Shown: in pieces, positions 15,537 through 23,926 of the stretch
Numbering within the stretch: position 1 is the first letter of the stretch
Layout: the number at the start of each line of letters is the position of its first letter
Assembly: GCA_964467255.1 (NCBI GenBank)
Contig: CAYXPR010000018.1
Location: forward strand, 1-34,328
DNA: 34,328 bases
From: CAYXPR01 sp964467255
Lineage (GTDB): Bacteria; Pseudomonadota; Alphaproteobacteria; Rickettsiales; RGZB01
Reading direction: 5' to 3'
Made by a program: the position numbers and the translations under genes
The notes under the pieces: model-generated
What the model saw: the letters and a program-made list of their open reading frames with translations, nothing else
Told to the model about the DNA's origin: nothing
The model's database searches: none

Positions 15537-16138
15537 TAAAGCGCTATCCTTGGCTTCTTTGTATATATAACCATCGTGCCAGACAGATAGTCGTGCCAGC
15601 TCCGTTTACGCTTGTTGAAAACAACCCACATGAACCCAAAGCCGGGTGGGAAAAATGACAGGGGATACCATATAAACCGCAGGAAAAACCTTTTTTTAGA
15701 TGGCTTTTCTAACGAGTCCTGAGAAACAATCTTCATTCTCATCAGCATTTTTCCGGGTGTTGCCGCATACCTAAACCAAAATGGCAAAACATAAACCGCT
15801 GCGAAGGCAATACTTAAAAATGTTTGTAGCAATATGGTAATAAGCCCACCCCCTTTAAGCATAAAATGCATCAGAGCTTCGCTTACTTCTTTTGTTTCTT
15901 TCAATTCGCCAGTCTGAATTTTTCTTAAAAGTTCTGCGCCTTCCATGGGAACAGACCATGGAATAAGACTGGAAACAACAAGCAGCAGACCAGTAAAGAT
16001 AATGACATCGACCATGCCTGCAATCATGCGGGCCGTAAGCGATGGGTAATACACCTTACCTTCTTCGTCGACACTTCGTTTACCGCCGTAGCCAACGATA
16101 ACGTATTGTTCTTCGTTTGCTCTGATTTTACTTGCCAT
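15536..16138 (-). CDS. RDD family membrane protein
   Basis: A 200-residue inner-membrane protein with about three hydrophobic segments (about 38-58, 92-120 and 152-172). It shows the RDD-type opening YPSLTARMIAGMVDVIIFTG and the family's C-terminal pattern PGKMLMRMKIVSQDS...RFIWYPLSFFPPGFGFMW...RSWHDYLSGTMVI. The second Arg-Asp pair of the name is present as Ala-Arg and Val-Asp here. Function of the family is poorly known; some members act in ion or solute movement. It lies 12 bases after bioD and overlaps the NHL gene by one base. Base use is more AT-rich than in neighbours. Confidence 0.85.
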   Translation of the reverse strand: MASKIRANEEQYVIVGYGGKRSVDEEGKVYYPSLTARMIAGMVDVIIFTGLLLVVSSLIPWSVPMEGAELLRKIQTGELKETKEVSEALMHFMLKGGGLITILLQTFLSIAFAAVYVLPFWFRYAATPGKMLMRMKIVSQDSLEKPSKKRFFLRFIWYPLSFFPPGFGFMWVVFNKRKRSWHDYLSGTMVIYTKKPRIAL

Positions 16139-16150
16139 AACTGCCCTTAC

Positions 16151-16810
16151 TTATAACAATATATCTGCCAGTGAACTAATGGCTGCATCAGAACCATTTC
16201 CACGTGGCAGTAAAACAATCGGATATTCTATGTGCTGCCGAAGCACTGCCGCCATTTCACCCAGTGGAATTGAAGGCGACTCGGACTCGGAAACCACTAC
16301 TGCGTGAATTGTAACGCCGCGTGATTTTAAAGTCGAGCATGCCGTGAGAATATGGCTGATGCTACCAAGATAATCGCTCCCCACCAGCACTGCGGAAAGG
16401 CGAAGTGAAGCGATGAGGTCGAGATTTGTTTTGCCATCCGCAATGGGGGTCATCACCCCGCCTGCCCCTTCGACCACACCATAAAAAGTGCCCGCAGACC
16501 TATTACAAAAATCAACAATGCGGTCATAGTCGAGCTGCACAGACTCCCTACGTGCAGCGACGTCCGGCGAGATAGGCGTTTTCATGCGGTAGAGTGAAAT
16601 GGCTTCAATATTCTCATCGGTATAGGGTAAATGCTGTGCCGCCAATAATTTTGCAATGTCATTATCAGGGCTGCTGCGGTCATAGCCACTTACCACCGGC
16701 TTTAGTGCCCGCACGTTTTTGCGGCGGGTTTTAAGTTCTTTTACCAAACCACAGGCTAAAAATGTTTTGCCCGTATCCGTTCCCGTCGCTGTAATGAAAA
16801 CACCGCGCAT
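16151..16810 (-). CDS. bioD: Dethiobiotin synthetase
   Basis: A 219-residue ATP-dependent carboxylase that closes the ureido ring of 7,8-diaminopelargonate to give dethiobiotin. The P-loop is GTDTGKTFLACGLV at the N-terminus (starting about residue 9), followed by KPVVSGYD, the magnesium and substrate region and the VVEGAGGVMTPI motif. The frame is open 7 codons further upstream, but MRGVFITATG is the family start and AGAGGT lies 6-8 bases ahead of it, inside the end of bioC. It starts 4 bases after bioC stops. Confidence 0.93.
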   Translation of the reverse strand: MRGVFITATGTDTGKTFLACGLVKELKTRRKNVRALKPVVSGYDRSSPDNDIAKLLAAQHLPYTDENIEAISLYRMKTPISPDVAARRESVQLDYDRIVDFCNRSAGTFYGVVEGAGGVMTPIADGKTNLDLIASLRLSAVLVGSDYLGSISHILTACSTLKSRGVTIHAVVVSESESPSIPLGEMAAVLRQHIEYPIVLLPRGNGSDAAISSLADILL

Positions 16811-16814
16811 GTAG

Positions 16815-17564
16815 TTACCTCTTCCGTGCAATAATATACTGCACTTCCCATGTGGCGGAAATCTTTCCGAAGAATTTTATATAGGCTTCCGCCAGTGCTT
16901 CAAAATAGCGACGCGATACGCCCGCGCGGCCCGTGCCGCTTTTATAACGCCCACCAATGCCCTTAATGGAGGCAAGTAATGTGAAGATGTCTTCATAGTC
17001 ATGAATGACGAGCTCATCAAAGAACTCTTCAAGATGCAGGCCGGATTCCTTACAGGCGGCAAACAATTTATCGGCGGTGTAGAAGTTCATCACCGGCGCA
17101 ACACCCACAGCGGCGGCAAAACTTTTGCGGAGTTCATGGAGCGTATTTTCACCGAGCGTGGAAGCAATCATCAACCCGTTGGGTTTCAAAACGCGGCGGA
17201 TTTCAGAAAAAGCCGGAACGGGGCTAACCCATTGCAGGGTGAGCGAGGAAAGCACACCATCCAGCGTATTATCGGCAAAGGGCAGGCTTTCGGCATCTGC
17301 CGCCACAGCGGGCGCAAGGTGAAGCGCTTTTTCACACATGCTTTCGGCCAAGTCGCACTGGAACATCTGCCAGCGTTTGGCGGCATGCTGCGCGATGTAA
17401 CCGGTGCCACAGCCAACATCAAGCACCTGCGACTTGGTGTGCAGCATCTCGAGCGCTAGCACGAATACCCGCGCTGCCACCTGCTGCTGAAGGCGCGCGT
17501 ATTTATCATACGACACCGAGGCCTTGTTAAAATCCTGCCGGATGCGCTGCTTCATTTCTTGCAT
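16815..17564 (-). CDS. bioC: Malonyl-ACP O-methyltransferase
   Basis: A 249-residue SAM-dependent methyltransferase that methylates malonyl-ACP so the fatty acid cycle can build pimeloyl-ACP. Typical N-terminus RIRQDFNKASVSYDKYARLQQ, then SAM motif I VLDVGCGTGYIAQHA, acidic turn FQCDLAE and LDGVLSSLTLQWV. The start at 17564 is chosen because AGGAG lies 8 bases ahead. This makes it overlap the end of bioH by 13 bases. A start at 17555 (ATGA overlap) is the alternative. The C-terminus (about 185-235) has the GGRYKSGTGRAGVSRRYFEAL element seen in BioC. Confidence 0.92.
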   Translation of the reverse strand: MQEMKQRIRQDFNKASVSYDKYARLQQQVAARVFVLALEMLHTKSQVLDVGCGTGYIAQHAAKRWQMFQCDLAESMCEKALHLAPAVAADAESLPFADNTLDGVLSSLTLQWVSPVPAFSEIRRVLKPNGLMIASTLGENTLHELRKSFAAAVGVAPVMNFYTADKLFAACKESGLHLEEFFDELVIHDYEDIFTLLASIKGIGGRYKSGTGRAGVSRRYFEALAEAYIKFFGKISATWEVQYIIARKR

Positions 17565-18244
17565 GTGGCAAGCTCCTCTTCCATCCAACTGCGGACATCT
17601 GCCGGCGAGTGCAGGTGCGGTGCGTGGCCACAAAAATCAATCGGCTCAATGCGCGAGTTTTTAATTTTGCGATGCCATGTTTGCGCCTGAGGCGCAGGCA
17701 CGACTTCATCCTGCTGGCCTTGCACAATGAGGGTACGCGGAAAGTTTTTAAATGGCAGTGTATCGCCAGAGAAATCACGCAATTCATCGAGCCAATCTGC
17801 CCAACGCAGCATATTTTCACTGTCGATGTTAAGTTGCTCAGCCAATTGTTTCATGTGCTTATCCCCATGCACCATGAGCAGTAAAAATCGCTGCATGGTT
17901 TGTGCAGGGAATGCACGGAAGGACTGGCAGAACGTCCAGAACATCATCGGGTTTGTACCCTCAGGATGCTTATCATCTGCCAGATATTGATAGGGCGCTG
18001 CCAGCAAAACCAGCAAGCGCGGCTTGATGATGCCTTCTGCCACCAGACGCGCAGCAAGCTGCCCGCCAAGGCTCCAGCCGACCAGAATATCGGGTTTTAA
18101 TTTTTGTGGACGCAGCGCATCAAAAAAGGCCGCAGATGAACCATGCTGCACATAGTTGATGTAGGTGACGTTTGCCTTTTTAGGCATAATGAGCGCAAGG
18201 GAATCCGCTGGCTGTCCCCACCCGCTTAGTGCGCAGATTTCCAT
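17552..18244 (-). CDS. bioH: Pimeloyl-ACP methyl ester esterase (BioH-like)
   Basis: A 230-residue alpha/beta hydrolase that should remove the methyl group from pimeloyl-ACP methyl ester. The nucleophile Ser58 is in GWSLGGQL, the acid is in VQGQQDEVVP and the His is in DFCGHAPHLHSP. The N-terminal SGWG matches BioH oxyanion-hole proteins. Several non-homologous esterases fill this step (BioG, BioK, BioJ, BioZ route), but the GWSLGG motif and position between bioF and bioC favour the BioH type. Its start overlaps the bioF stop by one base (TGATG). Confidence 0.85.
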   Translation of the reverse strand: MEICALSGWGQPADSLALIMPKKANVTYINYVQHGSSAAFFDALRPQKLKPDILVGWSLGGQLAARLVAEGIIKPRLLVLLAAPYQYLADDKHPEGTNPMMFWTFCQSFRAFPAQTMQRFLLLMVHGDKHMKQLAEQLNIDSENMLRWADWLDELRDFSGDTLPFKNFPRTLIVQGQQDEVVPAPQAQTWHRKIKNSRIEPIDFCGHAPHLHSPADVRSWMEEELATCKK

Positions 18245-19365
18245 CAGACAATCCCCTCGCTGCGAATAGCCGCCACAAGGCGTGATATGTCTGCCGCCTG
18301 ATGCAAGGCCGAGAAAGTGAAACGCAAACGCGCCGTGCCCTTGGGCACCGCCGGTGGCCGAATAGCCCCCACCCAGAAACCGTGCTTGGCAATTTTTTCT
18401 GCGGCCTGAACAGCCTTTTTTTCGCTACCCAAAACCAAGGGAACGATGGTGCTGGAAGGCTCGGGTAAATCGAGCCGCGCCGCAAACATCTTGGCATGGC
18501 CGATGGCTTTCTCCGCAAGCACAGGATGTTTTTGCATAATTTGAAGCGCGGCAGTAGAGGCCGCTACACTAGCAGGTGGCAGGCCGGTGGAAAATATCAT
18601 GCTGCGCATGGTGTTCGTTAGTAGCTTAATGACTGGCTTAGAGGCGCAGATATAGCCACCATAACTACCCGCAGCCTTCGAAAGCGTGCCCATTTGAATA
18701 TGCGCACGGGCGGATGATTTGATGATACCGAGGCCATGTGCGTCGTCAGTGATAAGGGTCGCATCTTGCGCTTCCGCCAATTTTTTGAGTTCGGCGACGG
18801 GCGCAAGGTCGCCATCCATGCTAAAGACCGTTTCGGTGATAACAAAGCACTGCTGGTATTTTTTACGCTTATCTTTAAGGATGGTGCGGGCATGCTCGAC
18901 ATCGTTATGCTTAAACCGCACAAGCGTTGCGCCGGAAAGCTTAATGCCGTCCAATATGCAGGCATGAACGAGCTTGTCGGCTACAATCAGGTCATCCTTA
19001 CCCGCCAACGCTGAAATAAGCCCCACATTGGCAAGATAACCACTGCCCACCACCAATGCAGCCTCTGTCTTTTTGACCTTTGCCAACATGGATTCCAACT
19101 CTAGGTACGCCGGATGGCTGCCTGTAACGAGGCGGGAGGCACCCGCGCCCGCGCCATAGCGGTGTAGGGCCGTTTCAGCCGCCGCAATCACGTCCGGATG
19201 CAGGGAAAGTCCCAAATAGTCGTTACAACTGAAGGAAATATATGATTTTCCGCGGCAAAGAAGCTTTGCGCCCCCCTCCCGCTCGGTGGTTTTTAGCTGG
19301 CGCTCCAGCCCCGCAGCCCGTATTTCTTCAAGCCTTGCGGTGGCGGATGTATCTAGGGGTGGCAT
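18244..19365 (-). CDS. bioF: 8-amino-7-oxononanoate synthase
   Basis: A 373-residue PLP enzyme that condenses pimeloyl-ACP (or CoA) with alanine. The core signs are SFSCNDYLGLSLHPDV, GAGASRLVTGSHPAYLELE, ITDDAHGLGI and the PLP lysine in MGTLSKAAGSYGGYI. Normal length is about 385. No clear Shine-Dalgarno sequence precedes the ATG. It is first in the minus-strand cluster and divergent from bioB across 38 bases. Confidence 0.94.
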   Translation of the reverse strand: MPPLDTSATARLEEIRAAGLERQLKTTEREGGAKLLCRGKSYISFSCNDYLGLSLHPDVIAAAETALHRYGAGAGASRLVTGSHPAYLELESMLAKVKKTEAALVVGSGYLANVGLISALAGKDDLIVADKLVHACILDGIKLSGATLVRFKHNDVEHARTILKDKRKKYQQCFVITETVFSMDGDLAPVAELKKLAEAQDATLITDDAHGLGIIKSSARAHIQMGTLSKAAGSYGGYICASKPVIKLLTNTMRSMIFSTGLPPASVAASTAALQIMQKHPVLAEKAIGHAKMFAARLDLPEPSSTIVPLVLGSEKKAVQAAEKIAKHGFWVGAIRPPAVPKGTARLRFTFSALHQAADISRLVAAIRSEGIV

Positions 19366-19403
19366 TTTGTTGATATTCTGCTATGTTGGCCGCGTTTTAA
19401 CCT
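19366..19403. promoter_or_regulatory. Divergent bioF / bioB spacer
   Basis: Only 38 bases separate the two start codons, so both promoters must lie here or inside the opposing genes. I see no convincing -35/-10 pair, no BirA-type operator and no BioR-type box. Neither start codon has a good ribosome site, which leaves open short or leaderless transcripts. Confidence 0.5.
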
Positions 19404-20504
19404 ATGGCTGATACTATGGCAAAAGCTGCTGCAATTGTGAACATGAAAGATACCGCACCGCGCCACAACTGGACACGCGCCGAAGTGCGTGCTCTTTTTG
19501 CACTGCCCTTCCCCGAACTTATCTTTAAAGCGCAGGGCATACACCGCGAACATCATAAGCCCGATGAGATTCAGCTTTCCACCCTGCTCAGCATCAAAAC
19601 CGGTGGTTGCGCGGAAGATTGCGCTTACTGCCCGCAAAGCGCGAAATATGACACGGGCCTTAAAGCCAGCAAGCTGATGGATAAGGACGCAATATTAACC
19701 GCCGCCCGTGCTGCAAAAGAAGCCGGTGCTGGACGCTTCTGCATGGGCGCCGCATGGCGCGAACCTAAAGAACGCGATATGCCCGCTTTGTGCGACATTG
19801 TGAACGAAGTGAAAAATCTTGGCCTTGAAACCTGTATGACACTCGGCATGCTGACGCCTAAACAAGCCGGTGACCTAAAACAGGCAGGGCTTGATTATTA
19901 CAACCACAATATCGATACCTCGCCAGAATATTACGACAAGATTATCACCACCCGCACGTTTGATGAGCGCTTAGATACGCTGCAGCATGTGCGCGACAGC
20001 GGCATGAAAGTGTGCTGCGGCGGCATTGTGGGCATGGGTGAAAGCGTGGAAGACCGTGCCAGCTTTTTAGAAAGCCTCGCGAACCTGCCCCAGCATCCTG
20101 AAAGCGTGCCGATTAACTTGCTGATTAAAATTCCCGGTACGCCGCTGGAGCACGCCAAGGGTGTGGATATTTTTGATTTCATCCGCACCATTGCGGTAGC
20201 GCGCATCATGATGCCAGCCTCTTACGTGCGCCTTTCCGCCGGACGCGAAGCCATGAGCGAAGAAACACAGGCTTTGTGCTTTATCGCCGGAGCGAATTCG
20301 ATGTTCTATGGCGATAAGCTGCTGACTGCCGGAAACCCCGAAGCGAACAACGACATGGCACTGCTCGCCAAACTCGGCATGAAGCCAGAAGTTGCAAACG
20401 TGCAGCCAGCTTCTGCTTCGCCTTTTAGCATGTCGCCCGATGAAGAAGAAATCGACGAGCATGAACATTCCGGCACATGCTGTGCCGCCCATGCCCCACG
20501 GTAA
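19404..20504 (+). CDS. bioB: Biotin synthase
   Basis: A 366-residue radical-SAM enzyme that inserts sulfur into dethiobiotin. The [4Fe-4S]-SAM Cys triad is CAEDCAYC (Cys69, 73, 76). Second-cluster ligands lie in RFCMGAAWR, LETCMTLGML and GMKVCCGGIVGMGE, with Arg in ASYVRLSAGRE. The C-terminus after about residue 330 is extended with an acidic, His/Cys-containing tail (DEEEIDEHEHSGTCCAAH). The first ATG at 19404 is used; ATG codons 4 and 13 codons later are possible alternatives because no ribosome site decides. Confidence 0.95.
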   Translation: MADTMAKAAAIVNMKDTAPRHNWTRAEVRALFALPFPELIFKAQGIHREHHKPDEIQLSTLLSIKTGGCAEDCAYCPQSAKYDTGLKASKLMDKDAILTAARAAKEAGAGRFCMGAAWREPKERDMPALCDIVNEVKNLGLETCMTLGMLTPKQAGDLKQAGLDYYNHNIDTSPEYYDKIITTRTFDERLDTLQHVRDSGMKVCCGGIVGMGESVEDRASFLESLANLPQHPESVPINLLIKIPGTPLEHAKGVDIFDFIRTIAVARIMMPASYVRLSAGREAMSEETQALCFIAGANSMFYGDKLLTAGNPEANNDMALLAKLGMKPEVANVQPASASPFSMSPDEEEIDEHEHSGTCCAAHAPR

Positions 20505-20516
20505 GCAAGGCCGTGC

Positions 20517-21797
20517 ATGACCAAAAAAGACGGCACCACTCACGACTGGCTTAACAACTACCAGCAACATATCTGGCCGCCCTACACGCAGGTAAAAACC
20601 GCGCCTGCGCCGCTGCCTGTGGTGGCTACGAATGGCACCACGCTGACGCTGGCCGATGGTCGCACACTCGTGGATGGCATCGCCAGTTGGTGGACAGCCT
20701 GCCACGGTTATAACCACCCACACATTACCGCTGCGGTGGAAGCACAATTGAAAAAAATGCCGCATGTGATGTTCGCAGGGCTCGCCCATGAACCGGCTGC
20801 GCAGCTTGCCGCACGGCTTGCAAACATTGCCCCTGCCGGACTGAAGCGTGTGTTCTTTTCTGACTCCGGCTCAGTGGCGGTGGAAGTGGCGATGAAAATG
20901 GCGGTGCAATATTGGGTAAACAAAGGCACGCCAAAACGCGACCGCTTCATTACCTTCCGTCATGGTTATCATGGGGACACGATGGGCGCGATGAGCCTGT
21001 GCGATACGGAAGATGGCATGCATGCCATTTTTAAACATTACATGCCGATGCAATATAATATCGCCGTACCAAGCGACGAATATAGCTTCGCAGAATTTGA
21101 TGAGCTGCTCGGCGCGATGAAAAAAAATATCGCGGGCGTGGTGATTGAACCGCTGGTGCAAGGCGCAGGCGGTATGAAGTTTCACACGGCAGATATTCTG
21201 GCCGAGATTTACCGCATCACCAAAAAACACGAACTGTTATTTATCGCGGATGAAGTCTTCACCGGCTTTGGCCGCACCGGCCATATGTTTGCCTGCCAAG
21301 AAGCAGGCATTACGCCTGATATCCTCTGCATTGGTAAAGCACTGACGGGCGGCACTTTAAGCCTTGCCGCCACGCTGGCAACGGAAGAAATTTTTAATGC
21401 GTTCCTTTCCGACAAGCACGAAGCCGCGTTGATGCACGGCCCAACCTATATGGCAAATCCACTGGCCTGCGCCGCCGCCAATGCCTCGCTTGATGTGTTT
21501 GAAAAAGAGCCGCGCCTAAAACAAGTGGAAGCTATCGAGCAGCAACTTTCTGATGCACTGAAGCCCTGCCGGAAAATGGATAATGTGTATGACGTGCGCG
21601 TGAAAGGTGCCATCGGCGTGGTGCAGCTTGAAAAAGCCGATCGCGCAATGATTCTGCATTTGCGGAAAAAATTTGTAGAACAAGGCGTGTGGTTAAGGCC
21701 GTTCGGTGATGTGATTTACCTTACCCCTGCCCTGAACATCAGCGAAAACGATTTACGCACGCTAGCAGACAGCATCATCCGCACACTAAAAGATTAG
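20517..21797 (+). CDS. bioA: Adenosylmethionine-8-amino-7-oxononanoate aminotransferase
   Basis: A 426-residue PLP class III aminotransferase that uses SAM as amino donor to make 7,8-diaminopelargonate. Family signs are HIWPPYTQ near residue 18, LVDGIASWWTACHGYNHPHI, the phosphate-binding SDSGSVAVEVAMKMA, FRHGYHGDTMGAMS, ADEVFTGFGRTG and the PLP lysine in ILCIGKALTGG. It starts 12 bases after bioB with AAGG ahead. Its stop overlaps the convergent LOG gene by 4 bases. Confidence 0.95.
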   Translation: MTKKDGTTHDWLNNYQQHIWPPYTQVKTAPAPLPVVATNGTTLTLADGRTLVDGIASWWTACHGYNHPHITAAVEAQLKKMPHVMFAGLAHEPAAQLAARLANIAPAGLKRVFFSDSGSVAVEVAMKMAVQYWVNKGTPKRDRFITFRHGYHGDTMGAMSLCDTEDGMHAIFKHYMPMQYNIAVPSDEYSFAEFDELLGAMKKNIAGVVIEPLVQGAGGMKFHTADILAEIYRITKKHELLFIADEVFTGFGRTGHMFACQEAGITPDILCIGKALTGGTLSLAATLATEEIFNAFLSDKHEAALMHGPTYMANPLACAAANASLDVFEKEPRLKQVEAIEQQLSDALKPCRKMDNVYDVRVKGAIGVVQLEKADRAMILHLRKKFVEQGVWLRPFGDVIYLTPALNISENDLRTLADSIIRTLKD

Positions 21798-22873
21798 TCT
21801 TCCGACGATTTCTTTTCCGCCGCCTTCAGGCGTTTTACTTCCTTCACCAACCCATCCACATTGTCGCTGATATGCATGAGGTCATGCACGTTGAAGCCTT
21901 GGGCAAGTTCGATGAGCGGATCCCAGAAGGTGCCACCACCCGGTAATTTGGGGTTCACGCACATGATGGGCTTACCTGCCATGAGCGGGTCATTCTTGCG
22001 CTTGAGTTGCAGCAGCACCAGCAGCTCCTGCACCGTGCCCATACCGCCCGGCAGAATGACGAAGGCGTGAGATTTTTGAATCATGATTTCCATACGCGTG
22101 TAAATGTCGCTACGCGGCCAGAATGTGTTCAAACCGTCCGGCAGACCTTCCATTTCGATGATATGCGGCACATTAGACCCACCAGTCCAACCACCCGCTT
22201 CGTAGCCGCCACGCACGACTTCACCCATAATGCCCGTGCGGCCAGCGCCGGTGATGCAGCCGTAACCCGCTTTAGCGATATCCGTGCCTAAATCATAGCC
22301 CATTTTGAGGTAAGTCGGGTTTTTTGTGCTGGCCGAGCAAAAGACGCAGACTTTTTTACGCGGCTCACGGCGGTCAGGGTCACCCGGAATGGATGGCTCG
22401 GGCTTGTGGTCGTGCAGCGTACGCACTTTTTCAATCAGGGTTTTTTGTTCTTTGATGGCGTAAATCACTTCACGCGGCTGCTCCACGATTTTAATCACAT
22501 CGCGGTAATGCTGCGACACCGTGCCATTCTTTTGCAGGTGCTCAATCACCTTAAGCCACGGCGTCCACGAACTATCGTTATTCAGCATCACCGTGGGCTT
22601 GCCGTTCAAATCCATATCGCCCGTTTGGTAACCCACGAAGATGGAGGTGGCCTTCACTACGTCATCCAAGTTCGAGCCCGGCATAAACACAAAGCCGTGC
22701 GCTTCTTTGATTTTGCGCTGGATGTTCCACAGGTGGATGTCTTGGTCACCATTGCCGTTGTAAATGTTATACCCCTCCATAAAGAGGTGGTAGAGCATGC
22801 GGGCGCGCATCTGCCGCAACTCTTTCGAGTCGTCGTCGTTAATCACACCTGAAATGCGGATGCTTTTTGCCAT
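21794..22873 (-). CDS. LOG family protein, two-lobed (possible nucleotide-sugar hydrolase)
   Basis: A 359-residue cytosolic protein. The C-terminal half (about 170-350) is a LOG/lysine-decarboxylase-like Rossmann domain with GAGRTGIMGEVVRGG and the active-site motif PGGMGTVQELL. LOG enzymes release free bases from cytokinin-type nucleoside monophosphates or related nucleotides. The N-terminal half (about 1-150) looks like a degenerate copy of the same fold (GFVFMPGSNLDDVVKATSIF) without the catalytic Glu context. Length is nearly twice that of a simple LOG (about 190). It starts 4 bases after ccmH, so it is co-transcribed with the ccm genes, for which no functional link is known. Confidence 0.85.
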   Translation of the reverse strand: MAKSIRISGVINDDDSKELRQMRARMLYHLFMEGYNIYNGNGDQDIHLWNIQRKIKEAHGFVFMPGSNLDDVVKATSIFVGYQTGDMDLNGKPTVMLNNDSSWTPWLKVIEHLQKNGTVSQHYRDVIKIVEQPREVIYAIKEQKTLIEKVRTLHDHKPEPSIPGDPDRREPRKKVCVFCSASTKNPTYLKMGYDLGTDIAKAGYGCITGAGRTGIMGEVVRGGYEAGGWTGGSNVPHIIEMEGLPDGLNTFWPRSDIYTRMEIMIQKSHAFVILPGGMGTVQELLVLLQLKRKNDPLMAGKPIMCVNPKLPGGGTFWDPLIELAQGFNVHDLMHISDNVDGLVKEVKRLKAAEKKSSED

Positions 22874-22877
22874 GAAC

Positions 22878-23330
22878 CTATTTTTTCTTTCGGGTTGCTC
22901 GTTTAAGGCTTTTTTTCGGCTTCGTCAATTTCTTTGGCTTACTGCGCACAAATAACGCCCCCAAGCCCAGCACTGTGATGGCAGCGGGCAAATACCACAG
23001 GAGCGCGGTGCGGGAGTCTTTCGGTGGGGTCATTAAAATTGCTTCGCCATACCGGCTGGTGAGAAAGGCGCGGATGGCTTCATCGCTATCACCCGCGTTA
23101 ATACGCGTGCGGATAAGGTGGCGCATATCTGATGCCAAATCCGCATTGGATTCCGCCAGCGCCTGCCCCTCGCACACCACGCAGCGTATCTCGTGAAACA
23201 GTGCCCTCGCGCGCTTTTCAAGCTCAGGGTCAGCCAAGTTTTTTTCCATGGTAAAGGCCAAAGATGCAGCGGCACTAAACAGGAATACAGCAGCAATTGC
23301 TGCGAAAGAAAAGCGGGGGATATGTTTCAT
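22878..23330 (-). CDS. ccmH: Cytochrome c maturation protein CcmH (thiol-reductase, CcmL type)
   Basis: A 150-residue protein that keeps the apocytochrome c haem-binding cysteines reduced on the periplasmic side. It has a signal segment (about 8-26), the redox motif RCVVCEGQ (Cys50, Cys53; usual LRCxxCQ), the three-helix region RHLIRTRINAGDSDEAIRAF and RYGEAILMTPP. A membrane helix (about 108-128) and a Lys-rich tail follow. It is the short form without the CcmI-like part. Start and ccmG stop overlap as ATGA. Confidence 0.92.
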   Translation of the reverse strand: MKHIPRFSFAAIAAVFLFSAAASLAFTMEKNLADPELEKRARALFHEIRCVVCEGQALAESNADLASDMRHLIRTRINAGDSDEAIRAFLTSRYGEAILMTPPKDSRTALLWYLPAAITVLGLGALFVRSKPKKLTKPKKSLKRATRKKK

Positions 23331-23926
23331 CGGCGGGATTGAACCTTTGGCAGAATGTCTTTTTCAAGCACCTCGCGGGTGAGCACGCCCGCATGACGGA
23401 AGATAATTTTACCACCTGGGCCAATCAGGAAAGTTTCCGGCGCACCGGTGATGCCGAAATGAATGGCAACTTCGCCCTCTTTGTCGGAGGCAATGTCTTT
23501 ATATGGGTTACCATATTTTTCAAGCCATGCTTTGGCCGCAGCAGGCTCGTCGCGCCAGTTGATACCATAGACTGGCACAGAATGGCTGTTATAAATTTCC
23601 ATCAGTAACTCATGCTCATCCATGCAGGAAGCACACCATGAAGCAAAGATGTTCACCACCACATAGCGATTGCGCTTTAGCACTTCGCTTTTAAATTCTT
23701 TTTCAGATAAAAGGGACTCTACGCTGAAATCGGGGATCGTTTCACCTTCTATTGCGCGGGTGGAAGCAAACCACGCTGATGCCGGTGCCTCAGTGGCATG
23801 CATCAGACCACCCATAAAACCCGCCATTAACAGCATAAATGCTACAAACGGCATGAAATACATAAACCTCAAAGCGCTATTTACCCCTTTCTCGGACAAA
23901 CCATAACCGGAGAACATTAGCGTCAT
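23327..23926 (-). CDS. ccmG: Thiol:disulfide interchange protein CcmG/DsbE
   Basis: A 199-residue membrane-anchored periplasmic thioredoxin that works with CcmH in cytochrome c maturation. It has one anchor helix (about 20-42), NIFASWCASCMDEH with active Cys98 and Cys101, and the cis-Pro loop GAPETFLIGPGG. The frame is open 34 codons further up, inside ccmF, but the ATG at 23926 makes the same ATGA overlap with ccmF as at the other junctions and gives a normal protein. An ATG three codons later is possible. The CASC active site differs from the common WC(V/I)xC. Confidence 0.9.
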   Translation of the reverse strand: MTLMFSGYGLSEKGVNSALRFMYFMPFVAFMLLMAGFMGGLMHATEAPASAWFASTRAIEGETIPDFSVESLLSEKEFKSEVLKRNRYVVVNIFASWCASCMDEHELLMEIYNSHSVPVYGINWRDEPAAAKAWLEKYGNPYKDIASDKEGEVAIHFGITGAPETFLIGPGGKIIFRHAGVLTREVLEKDILPKVQSRR

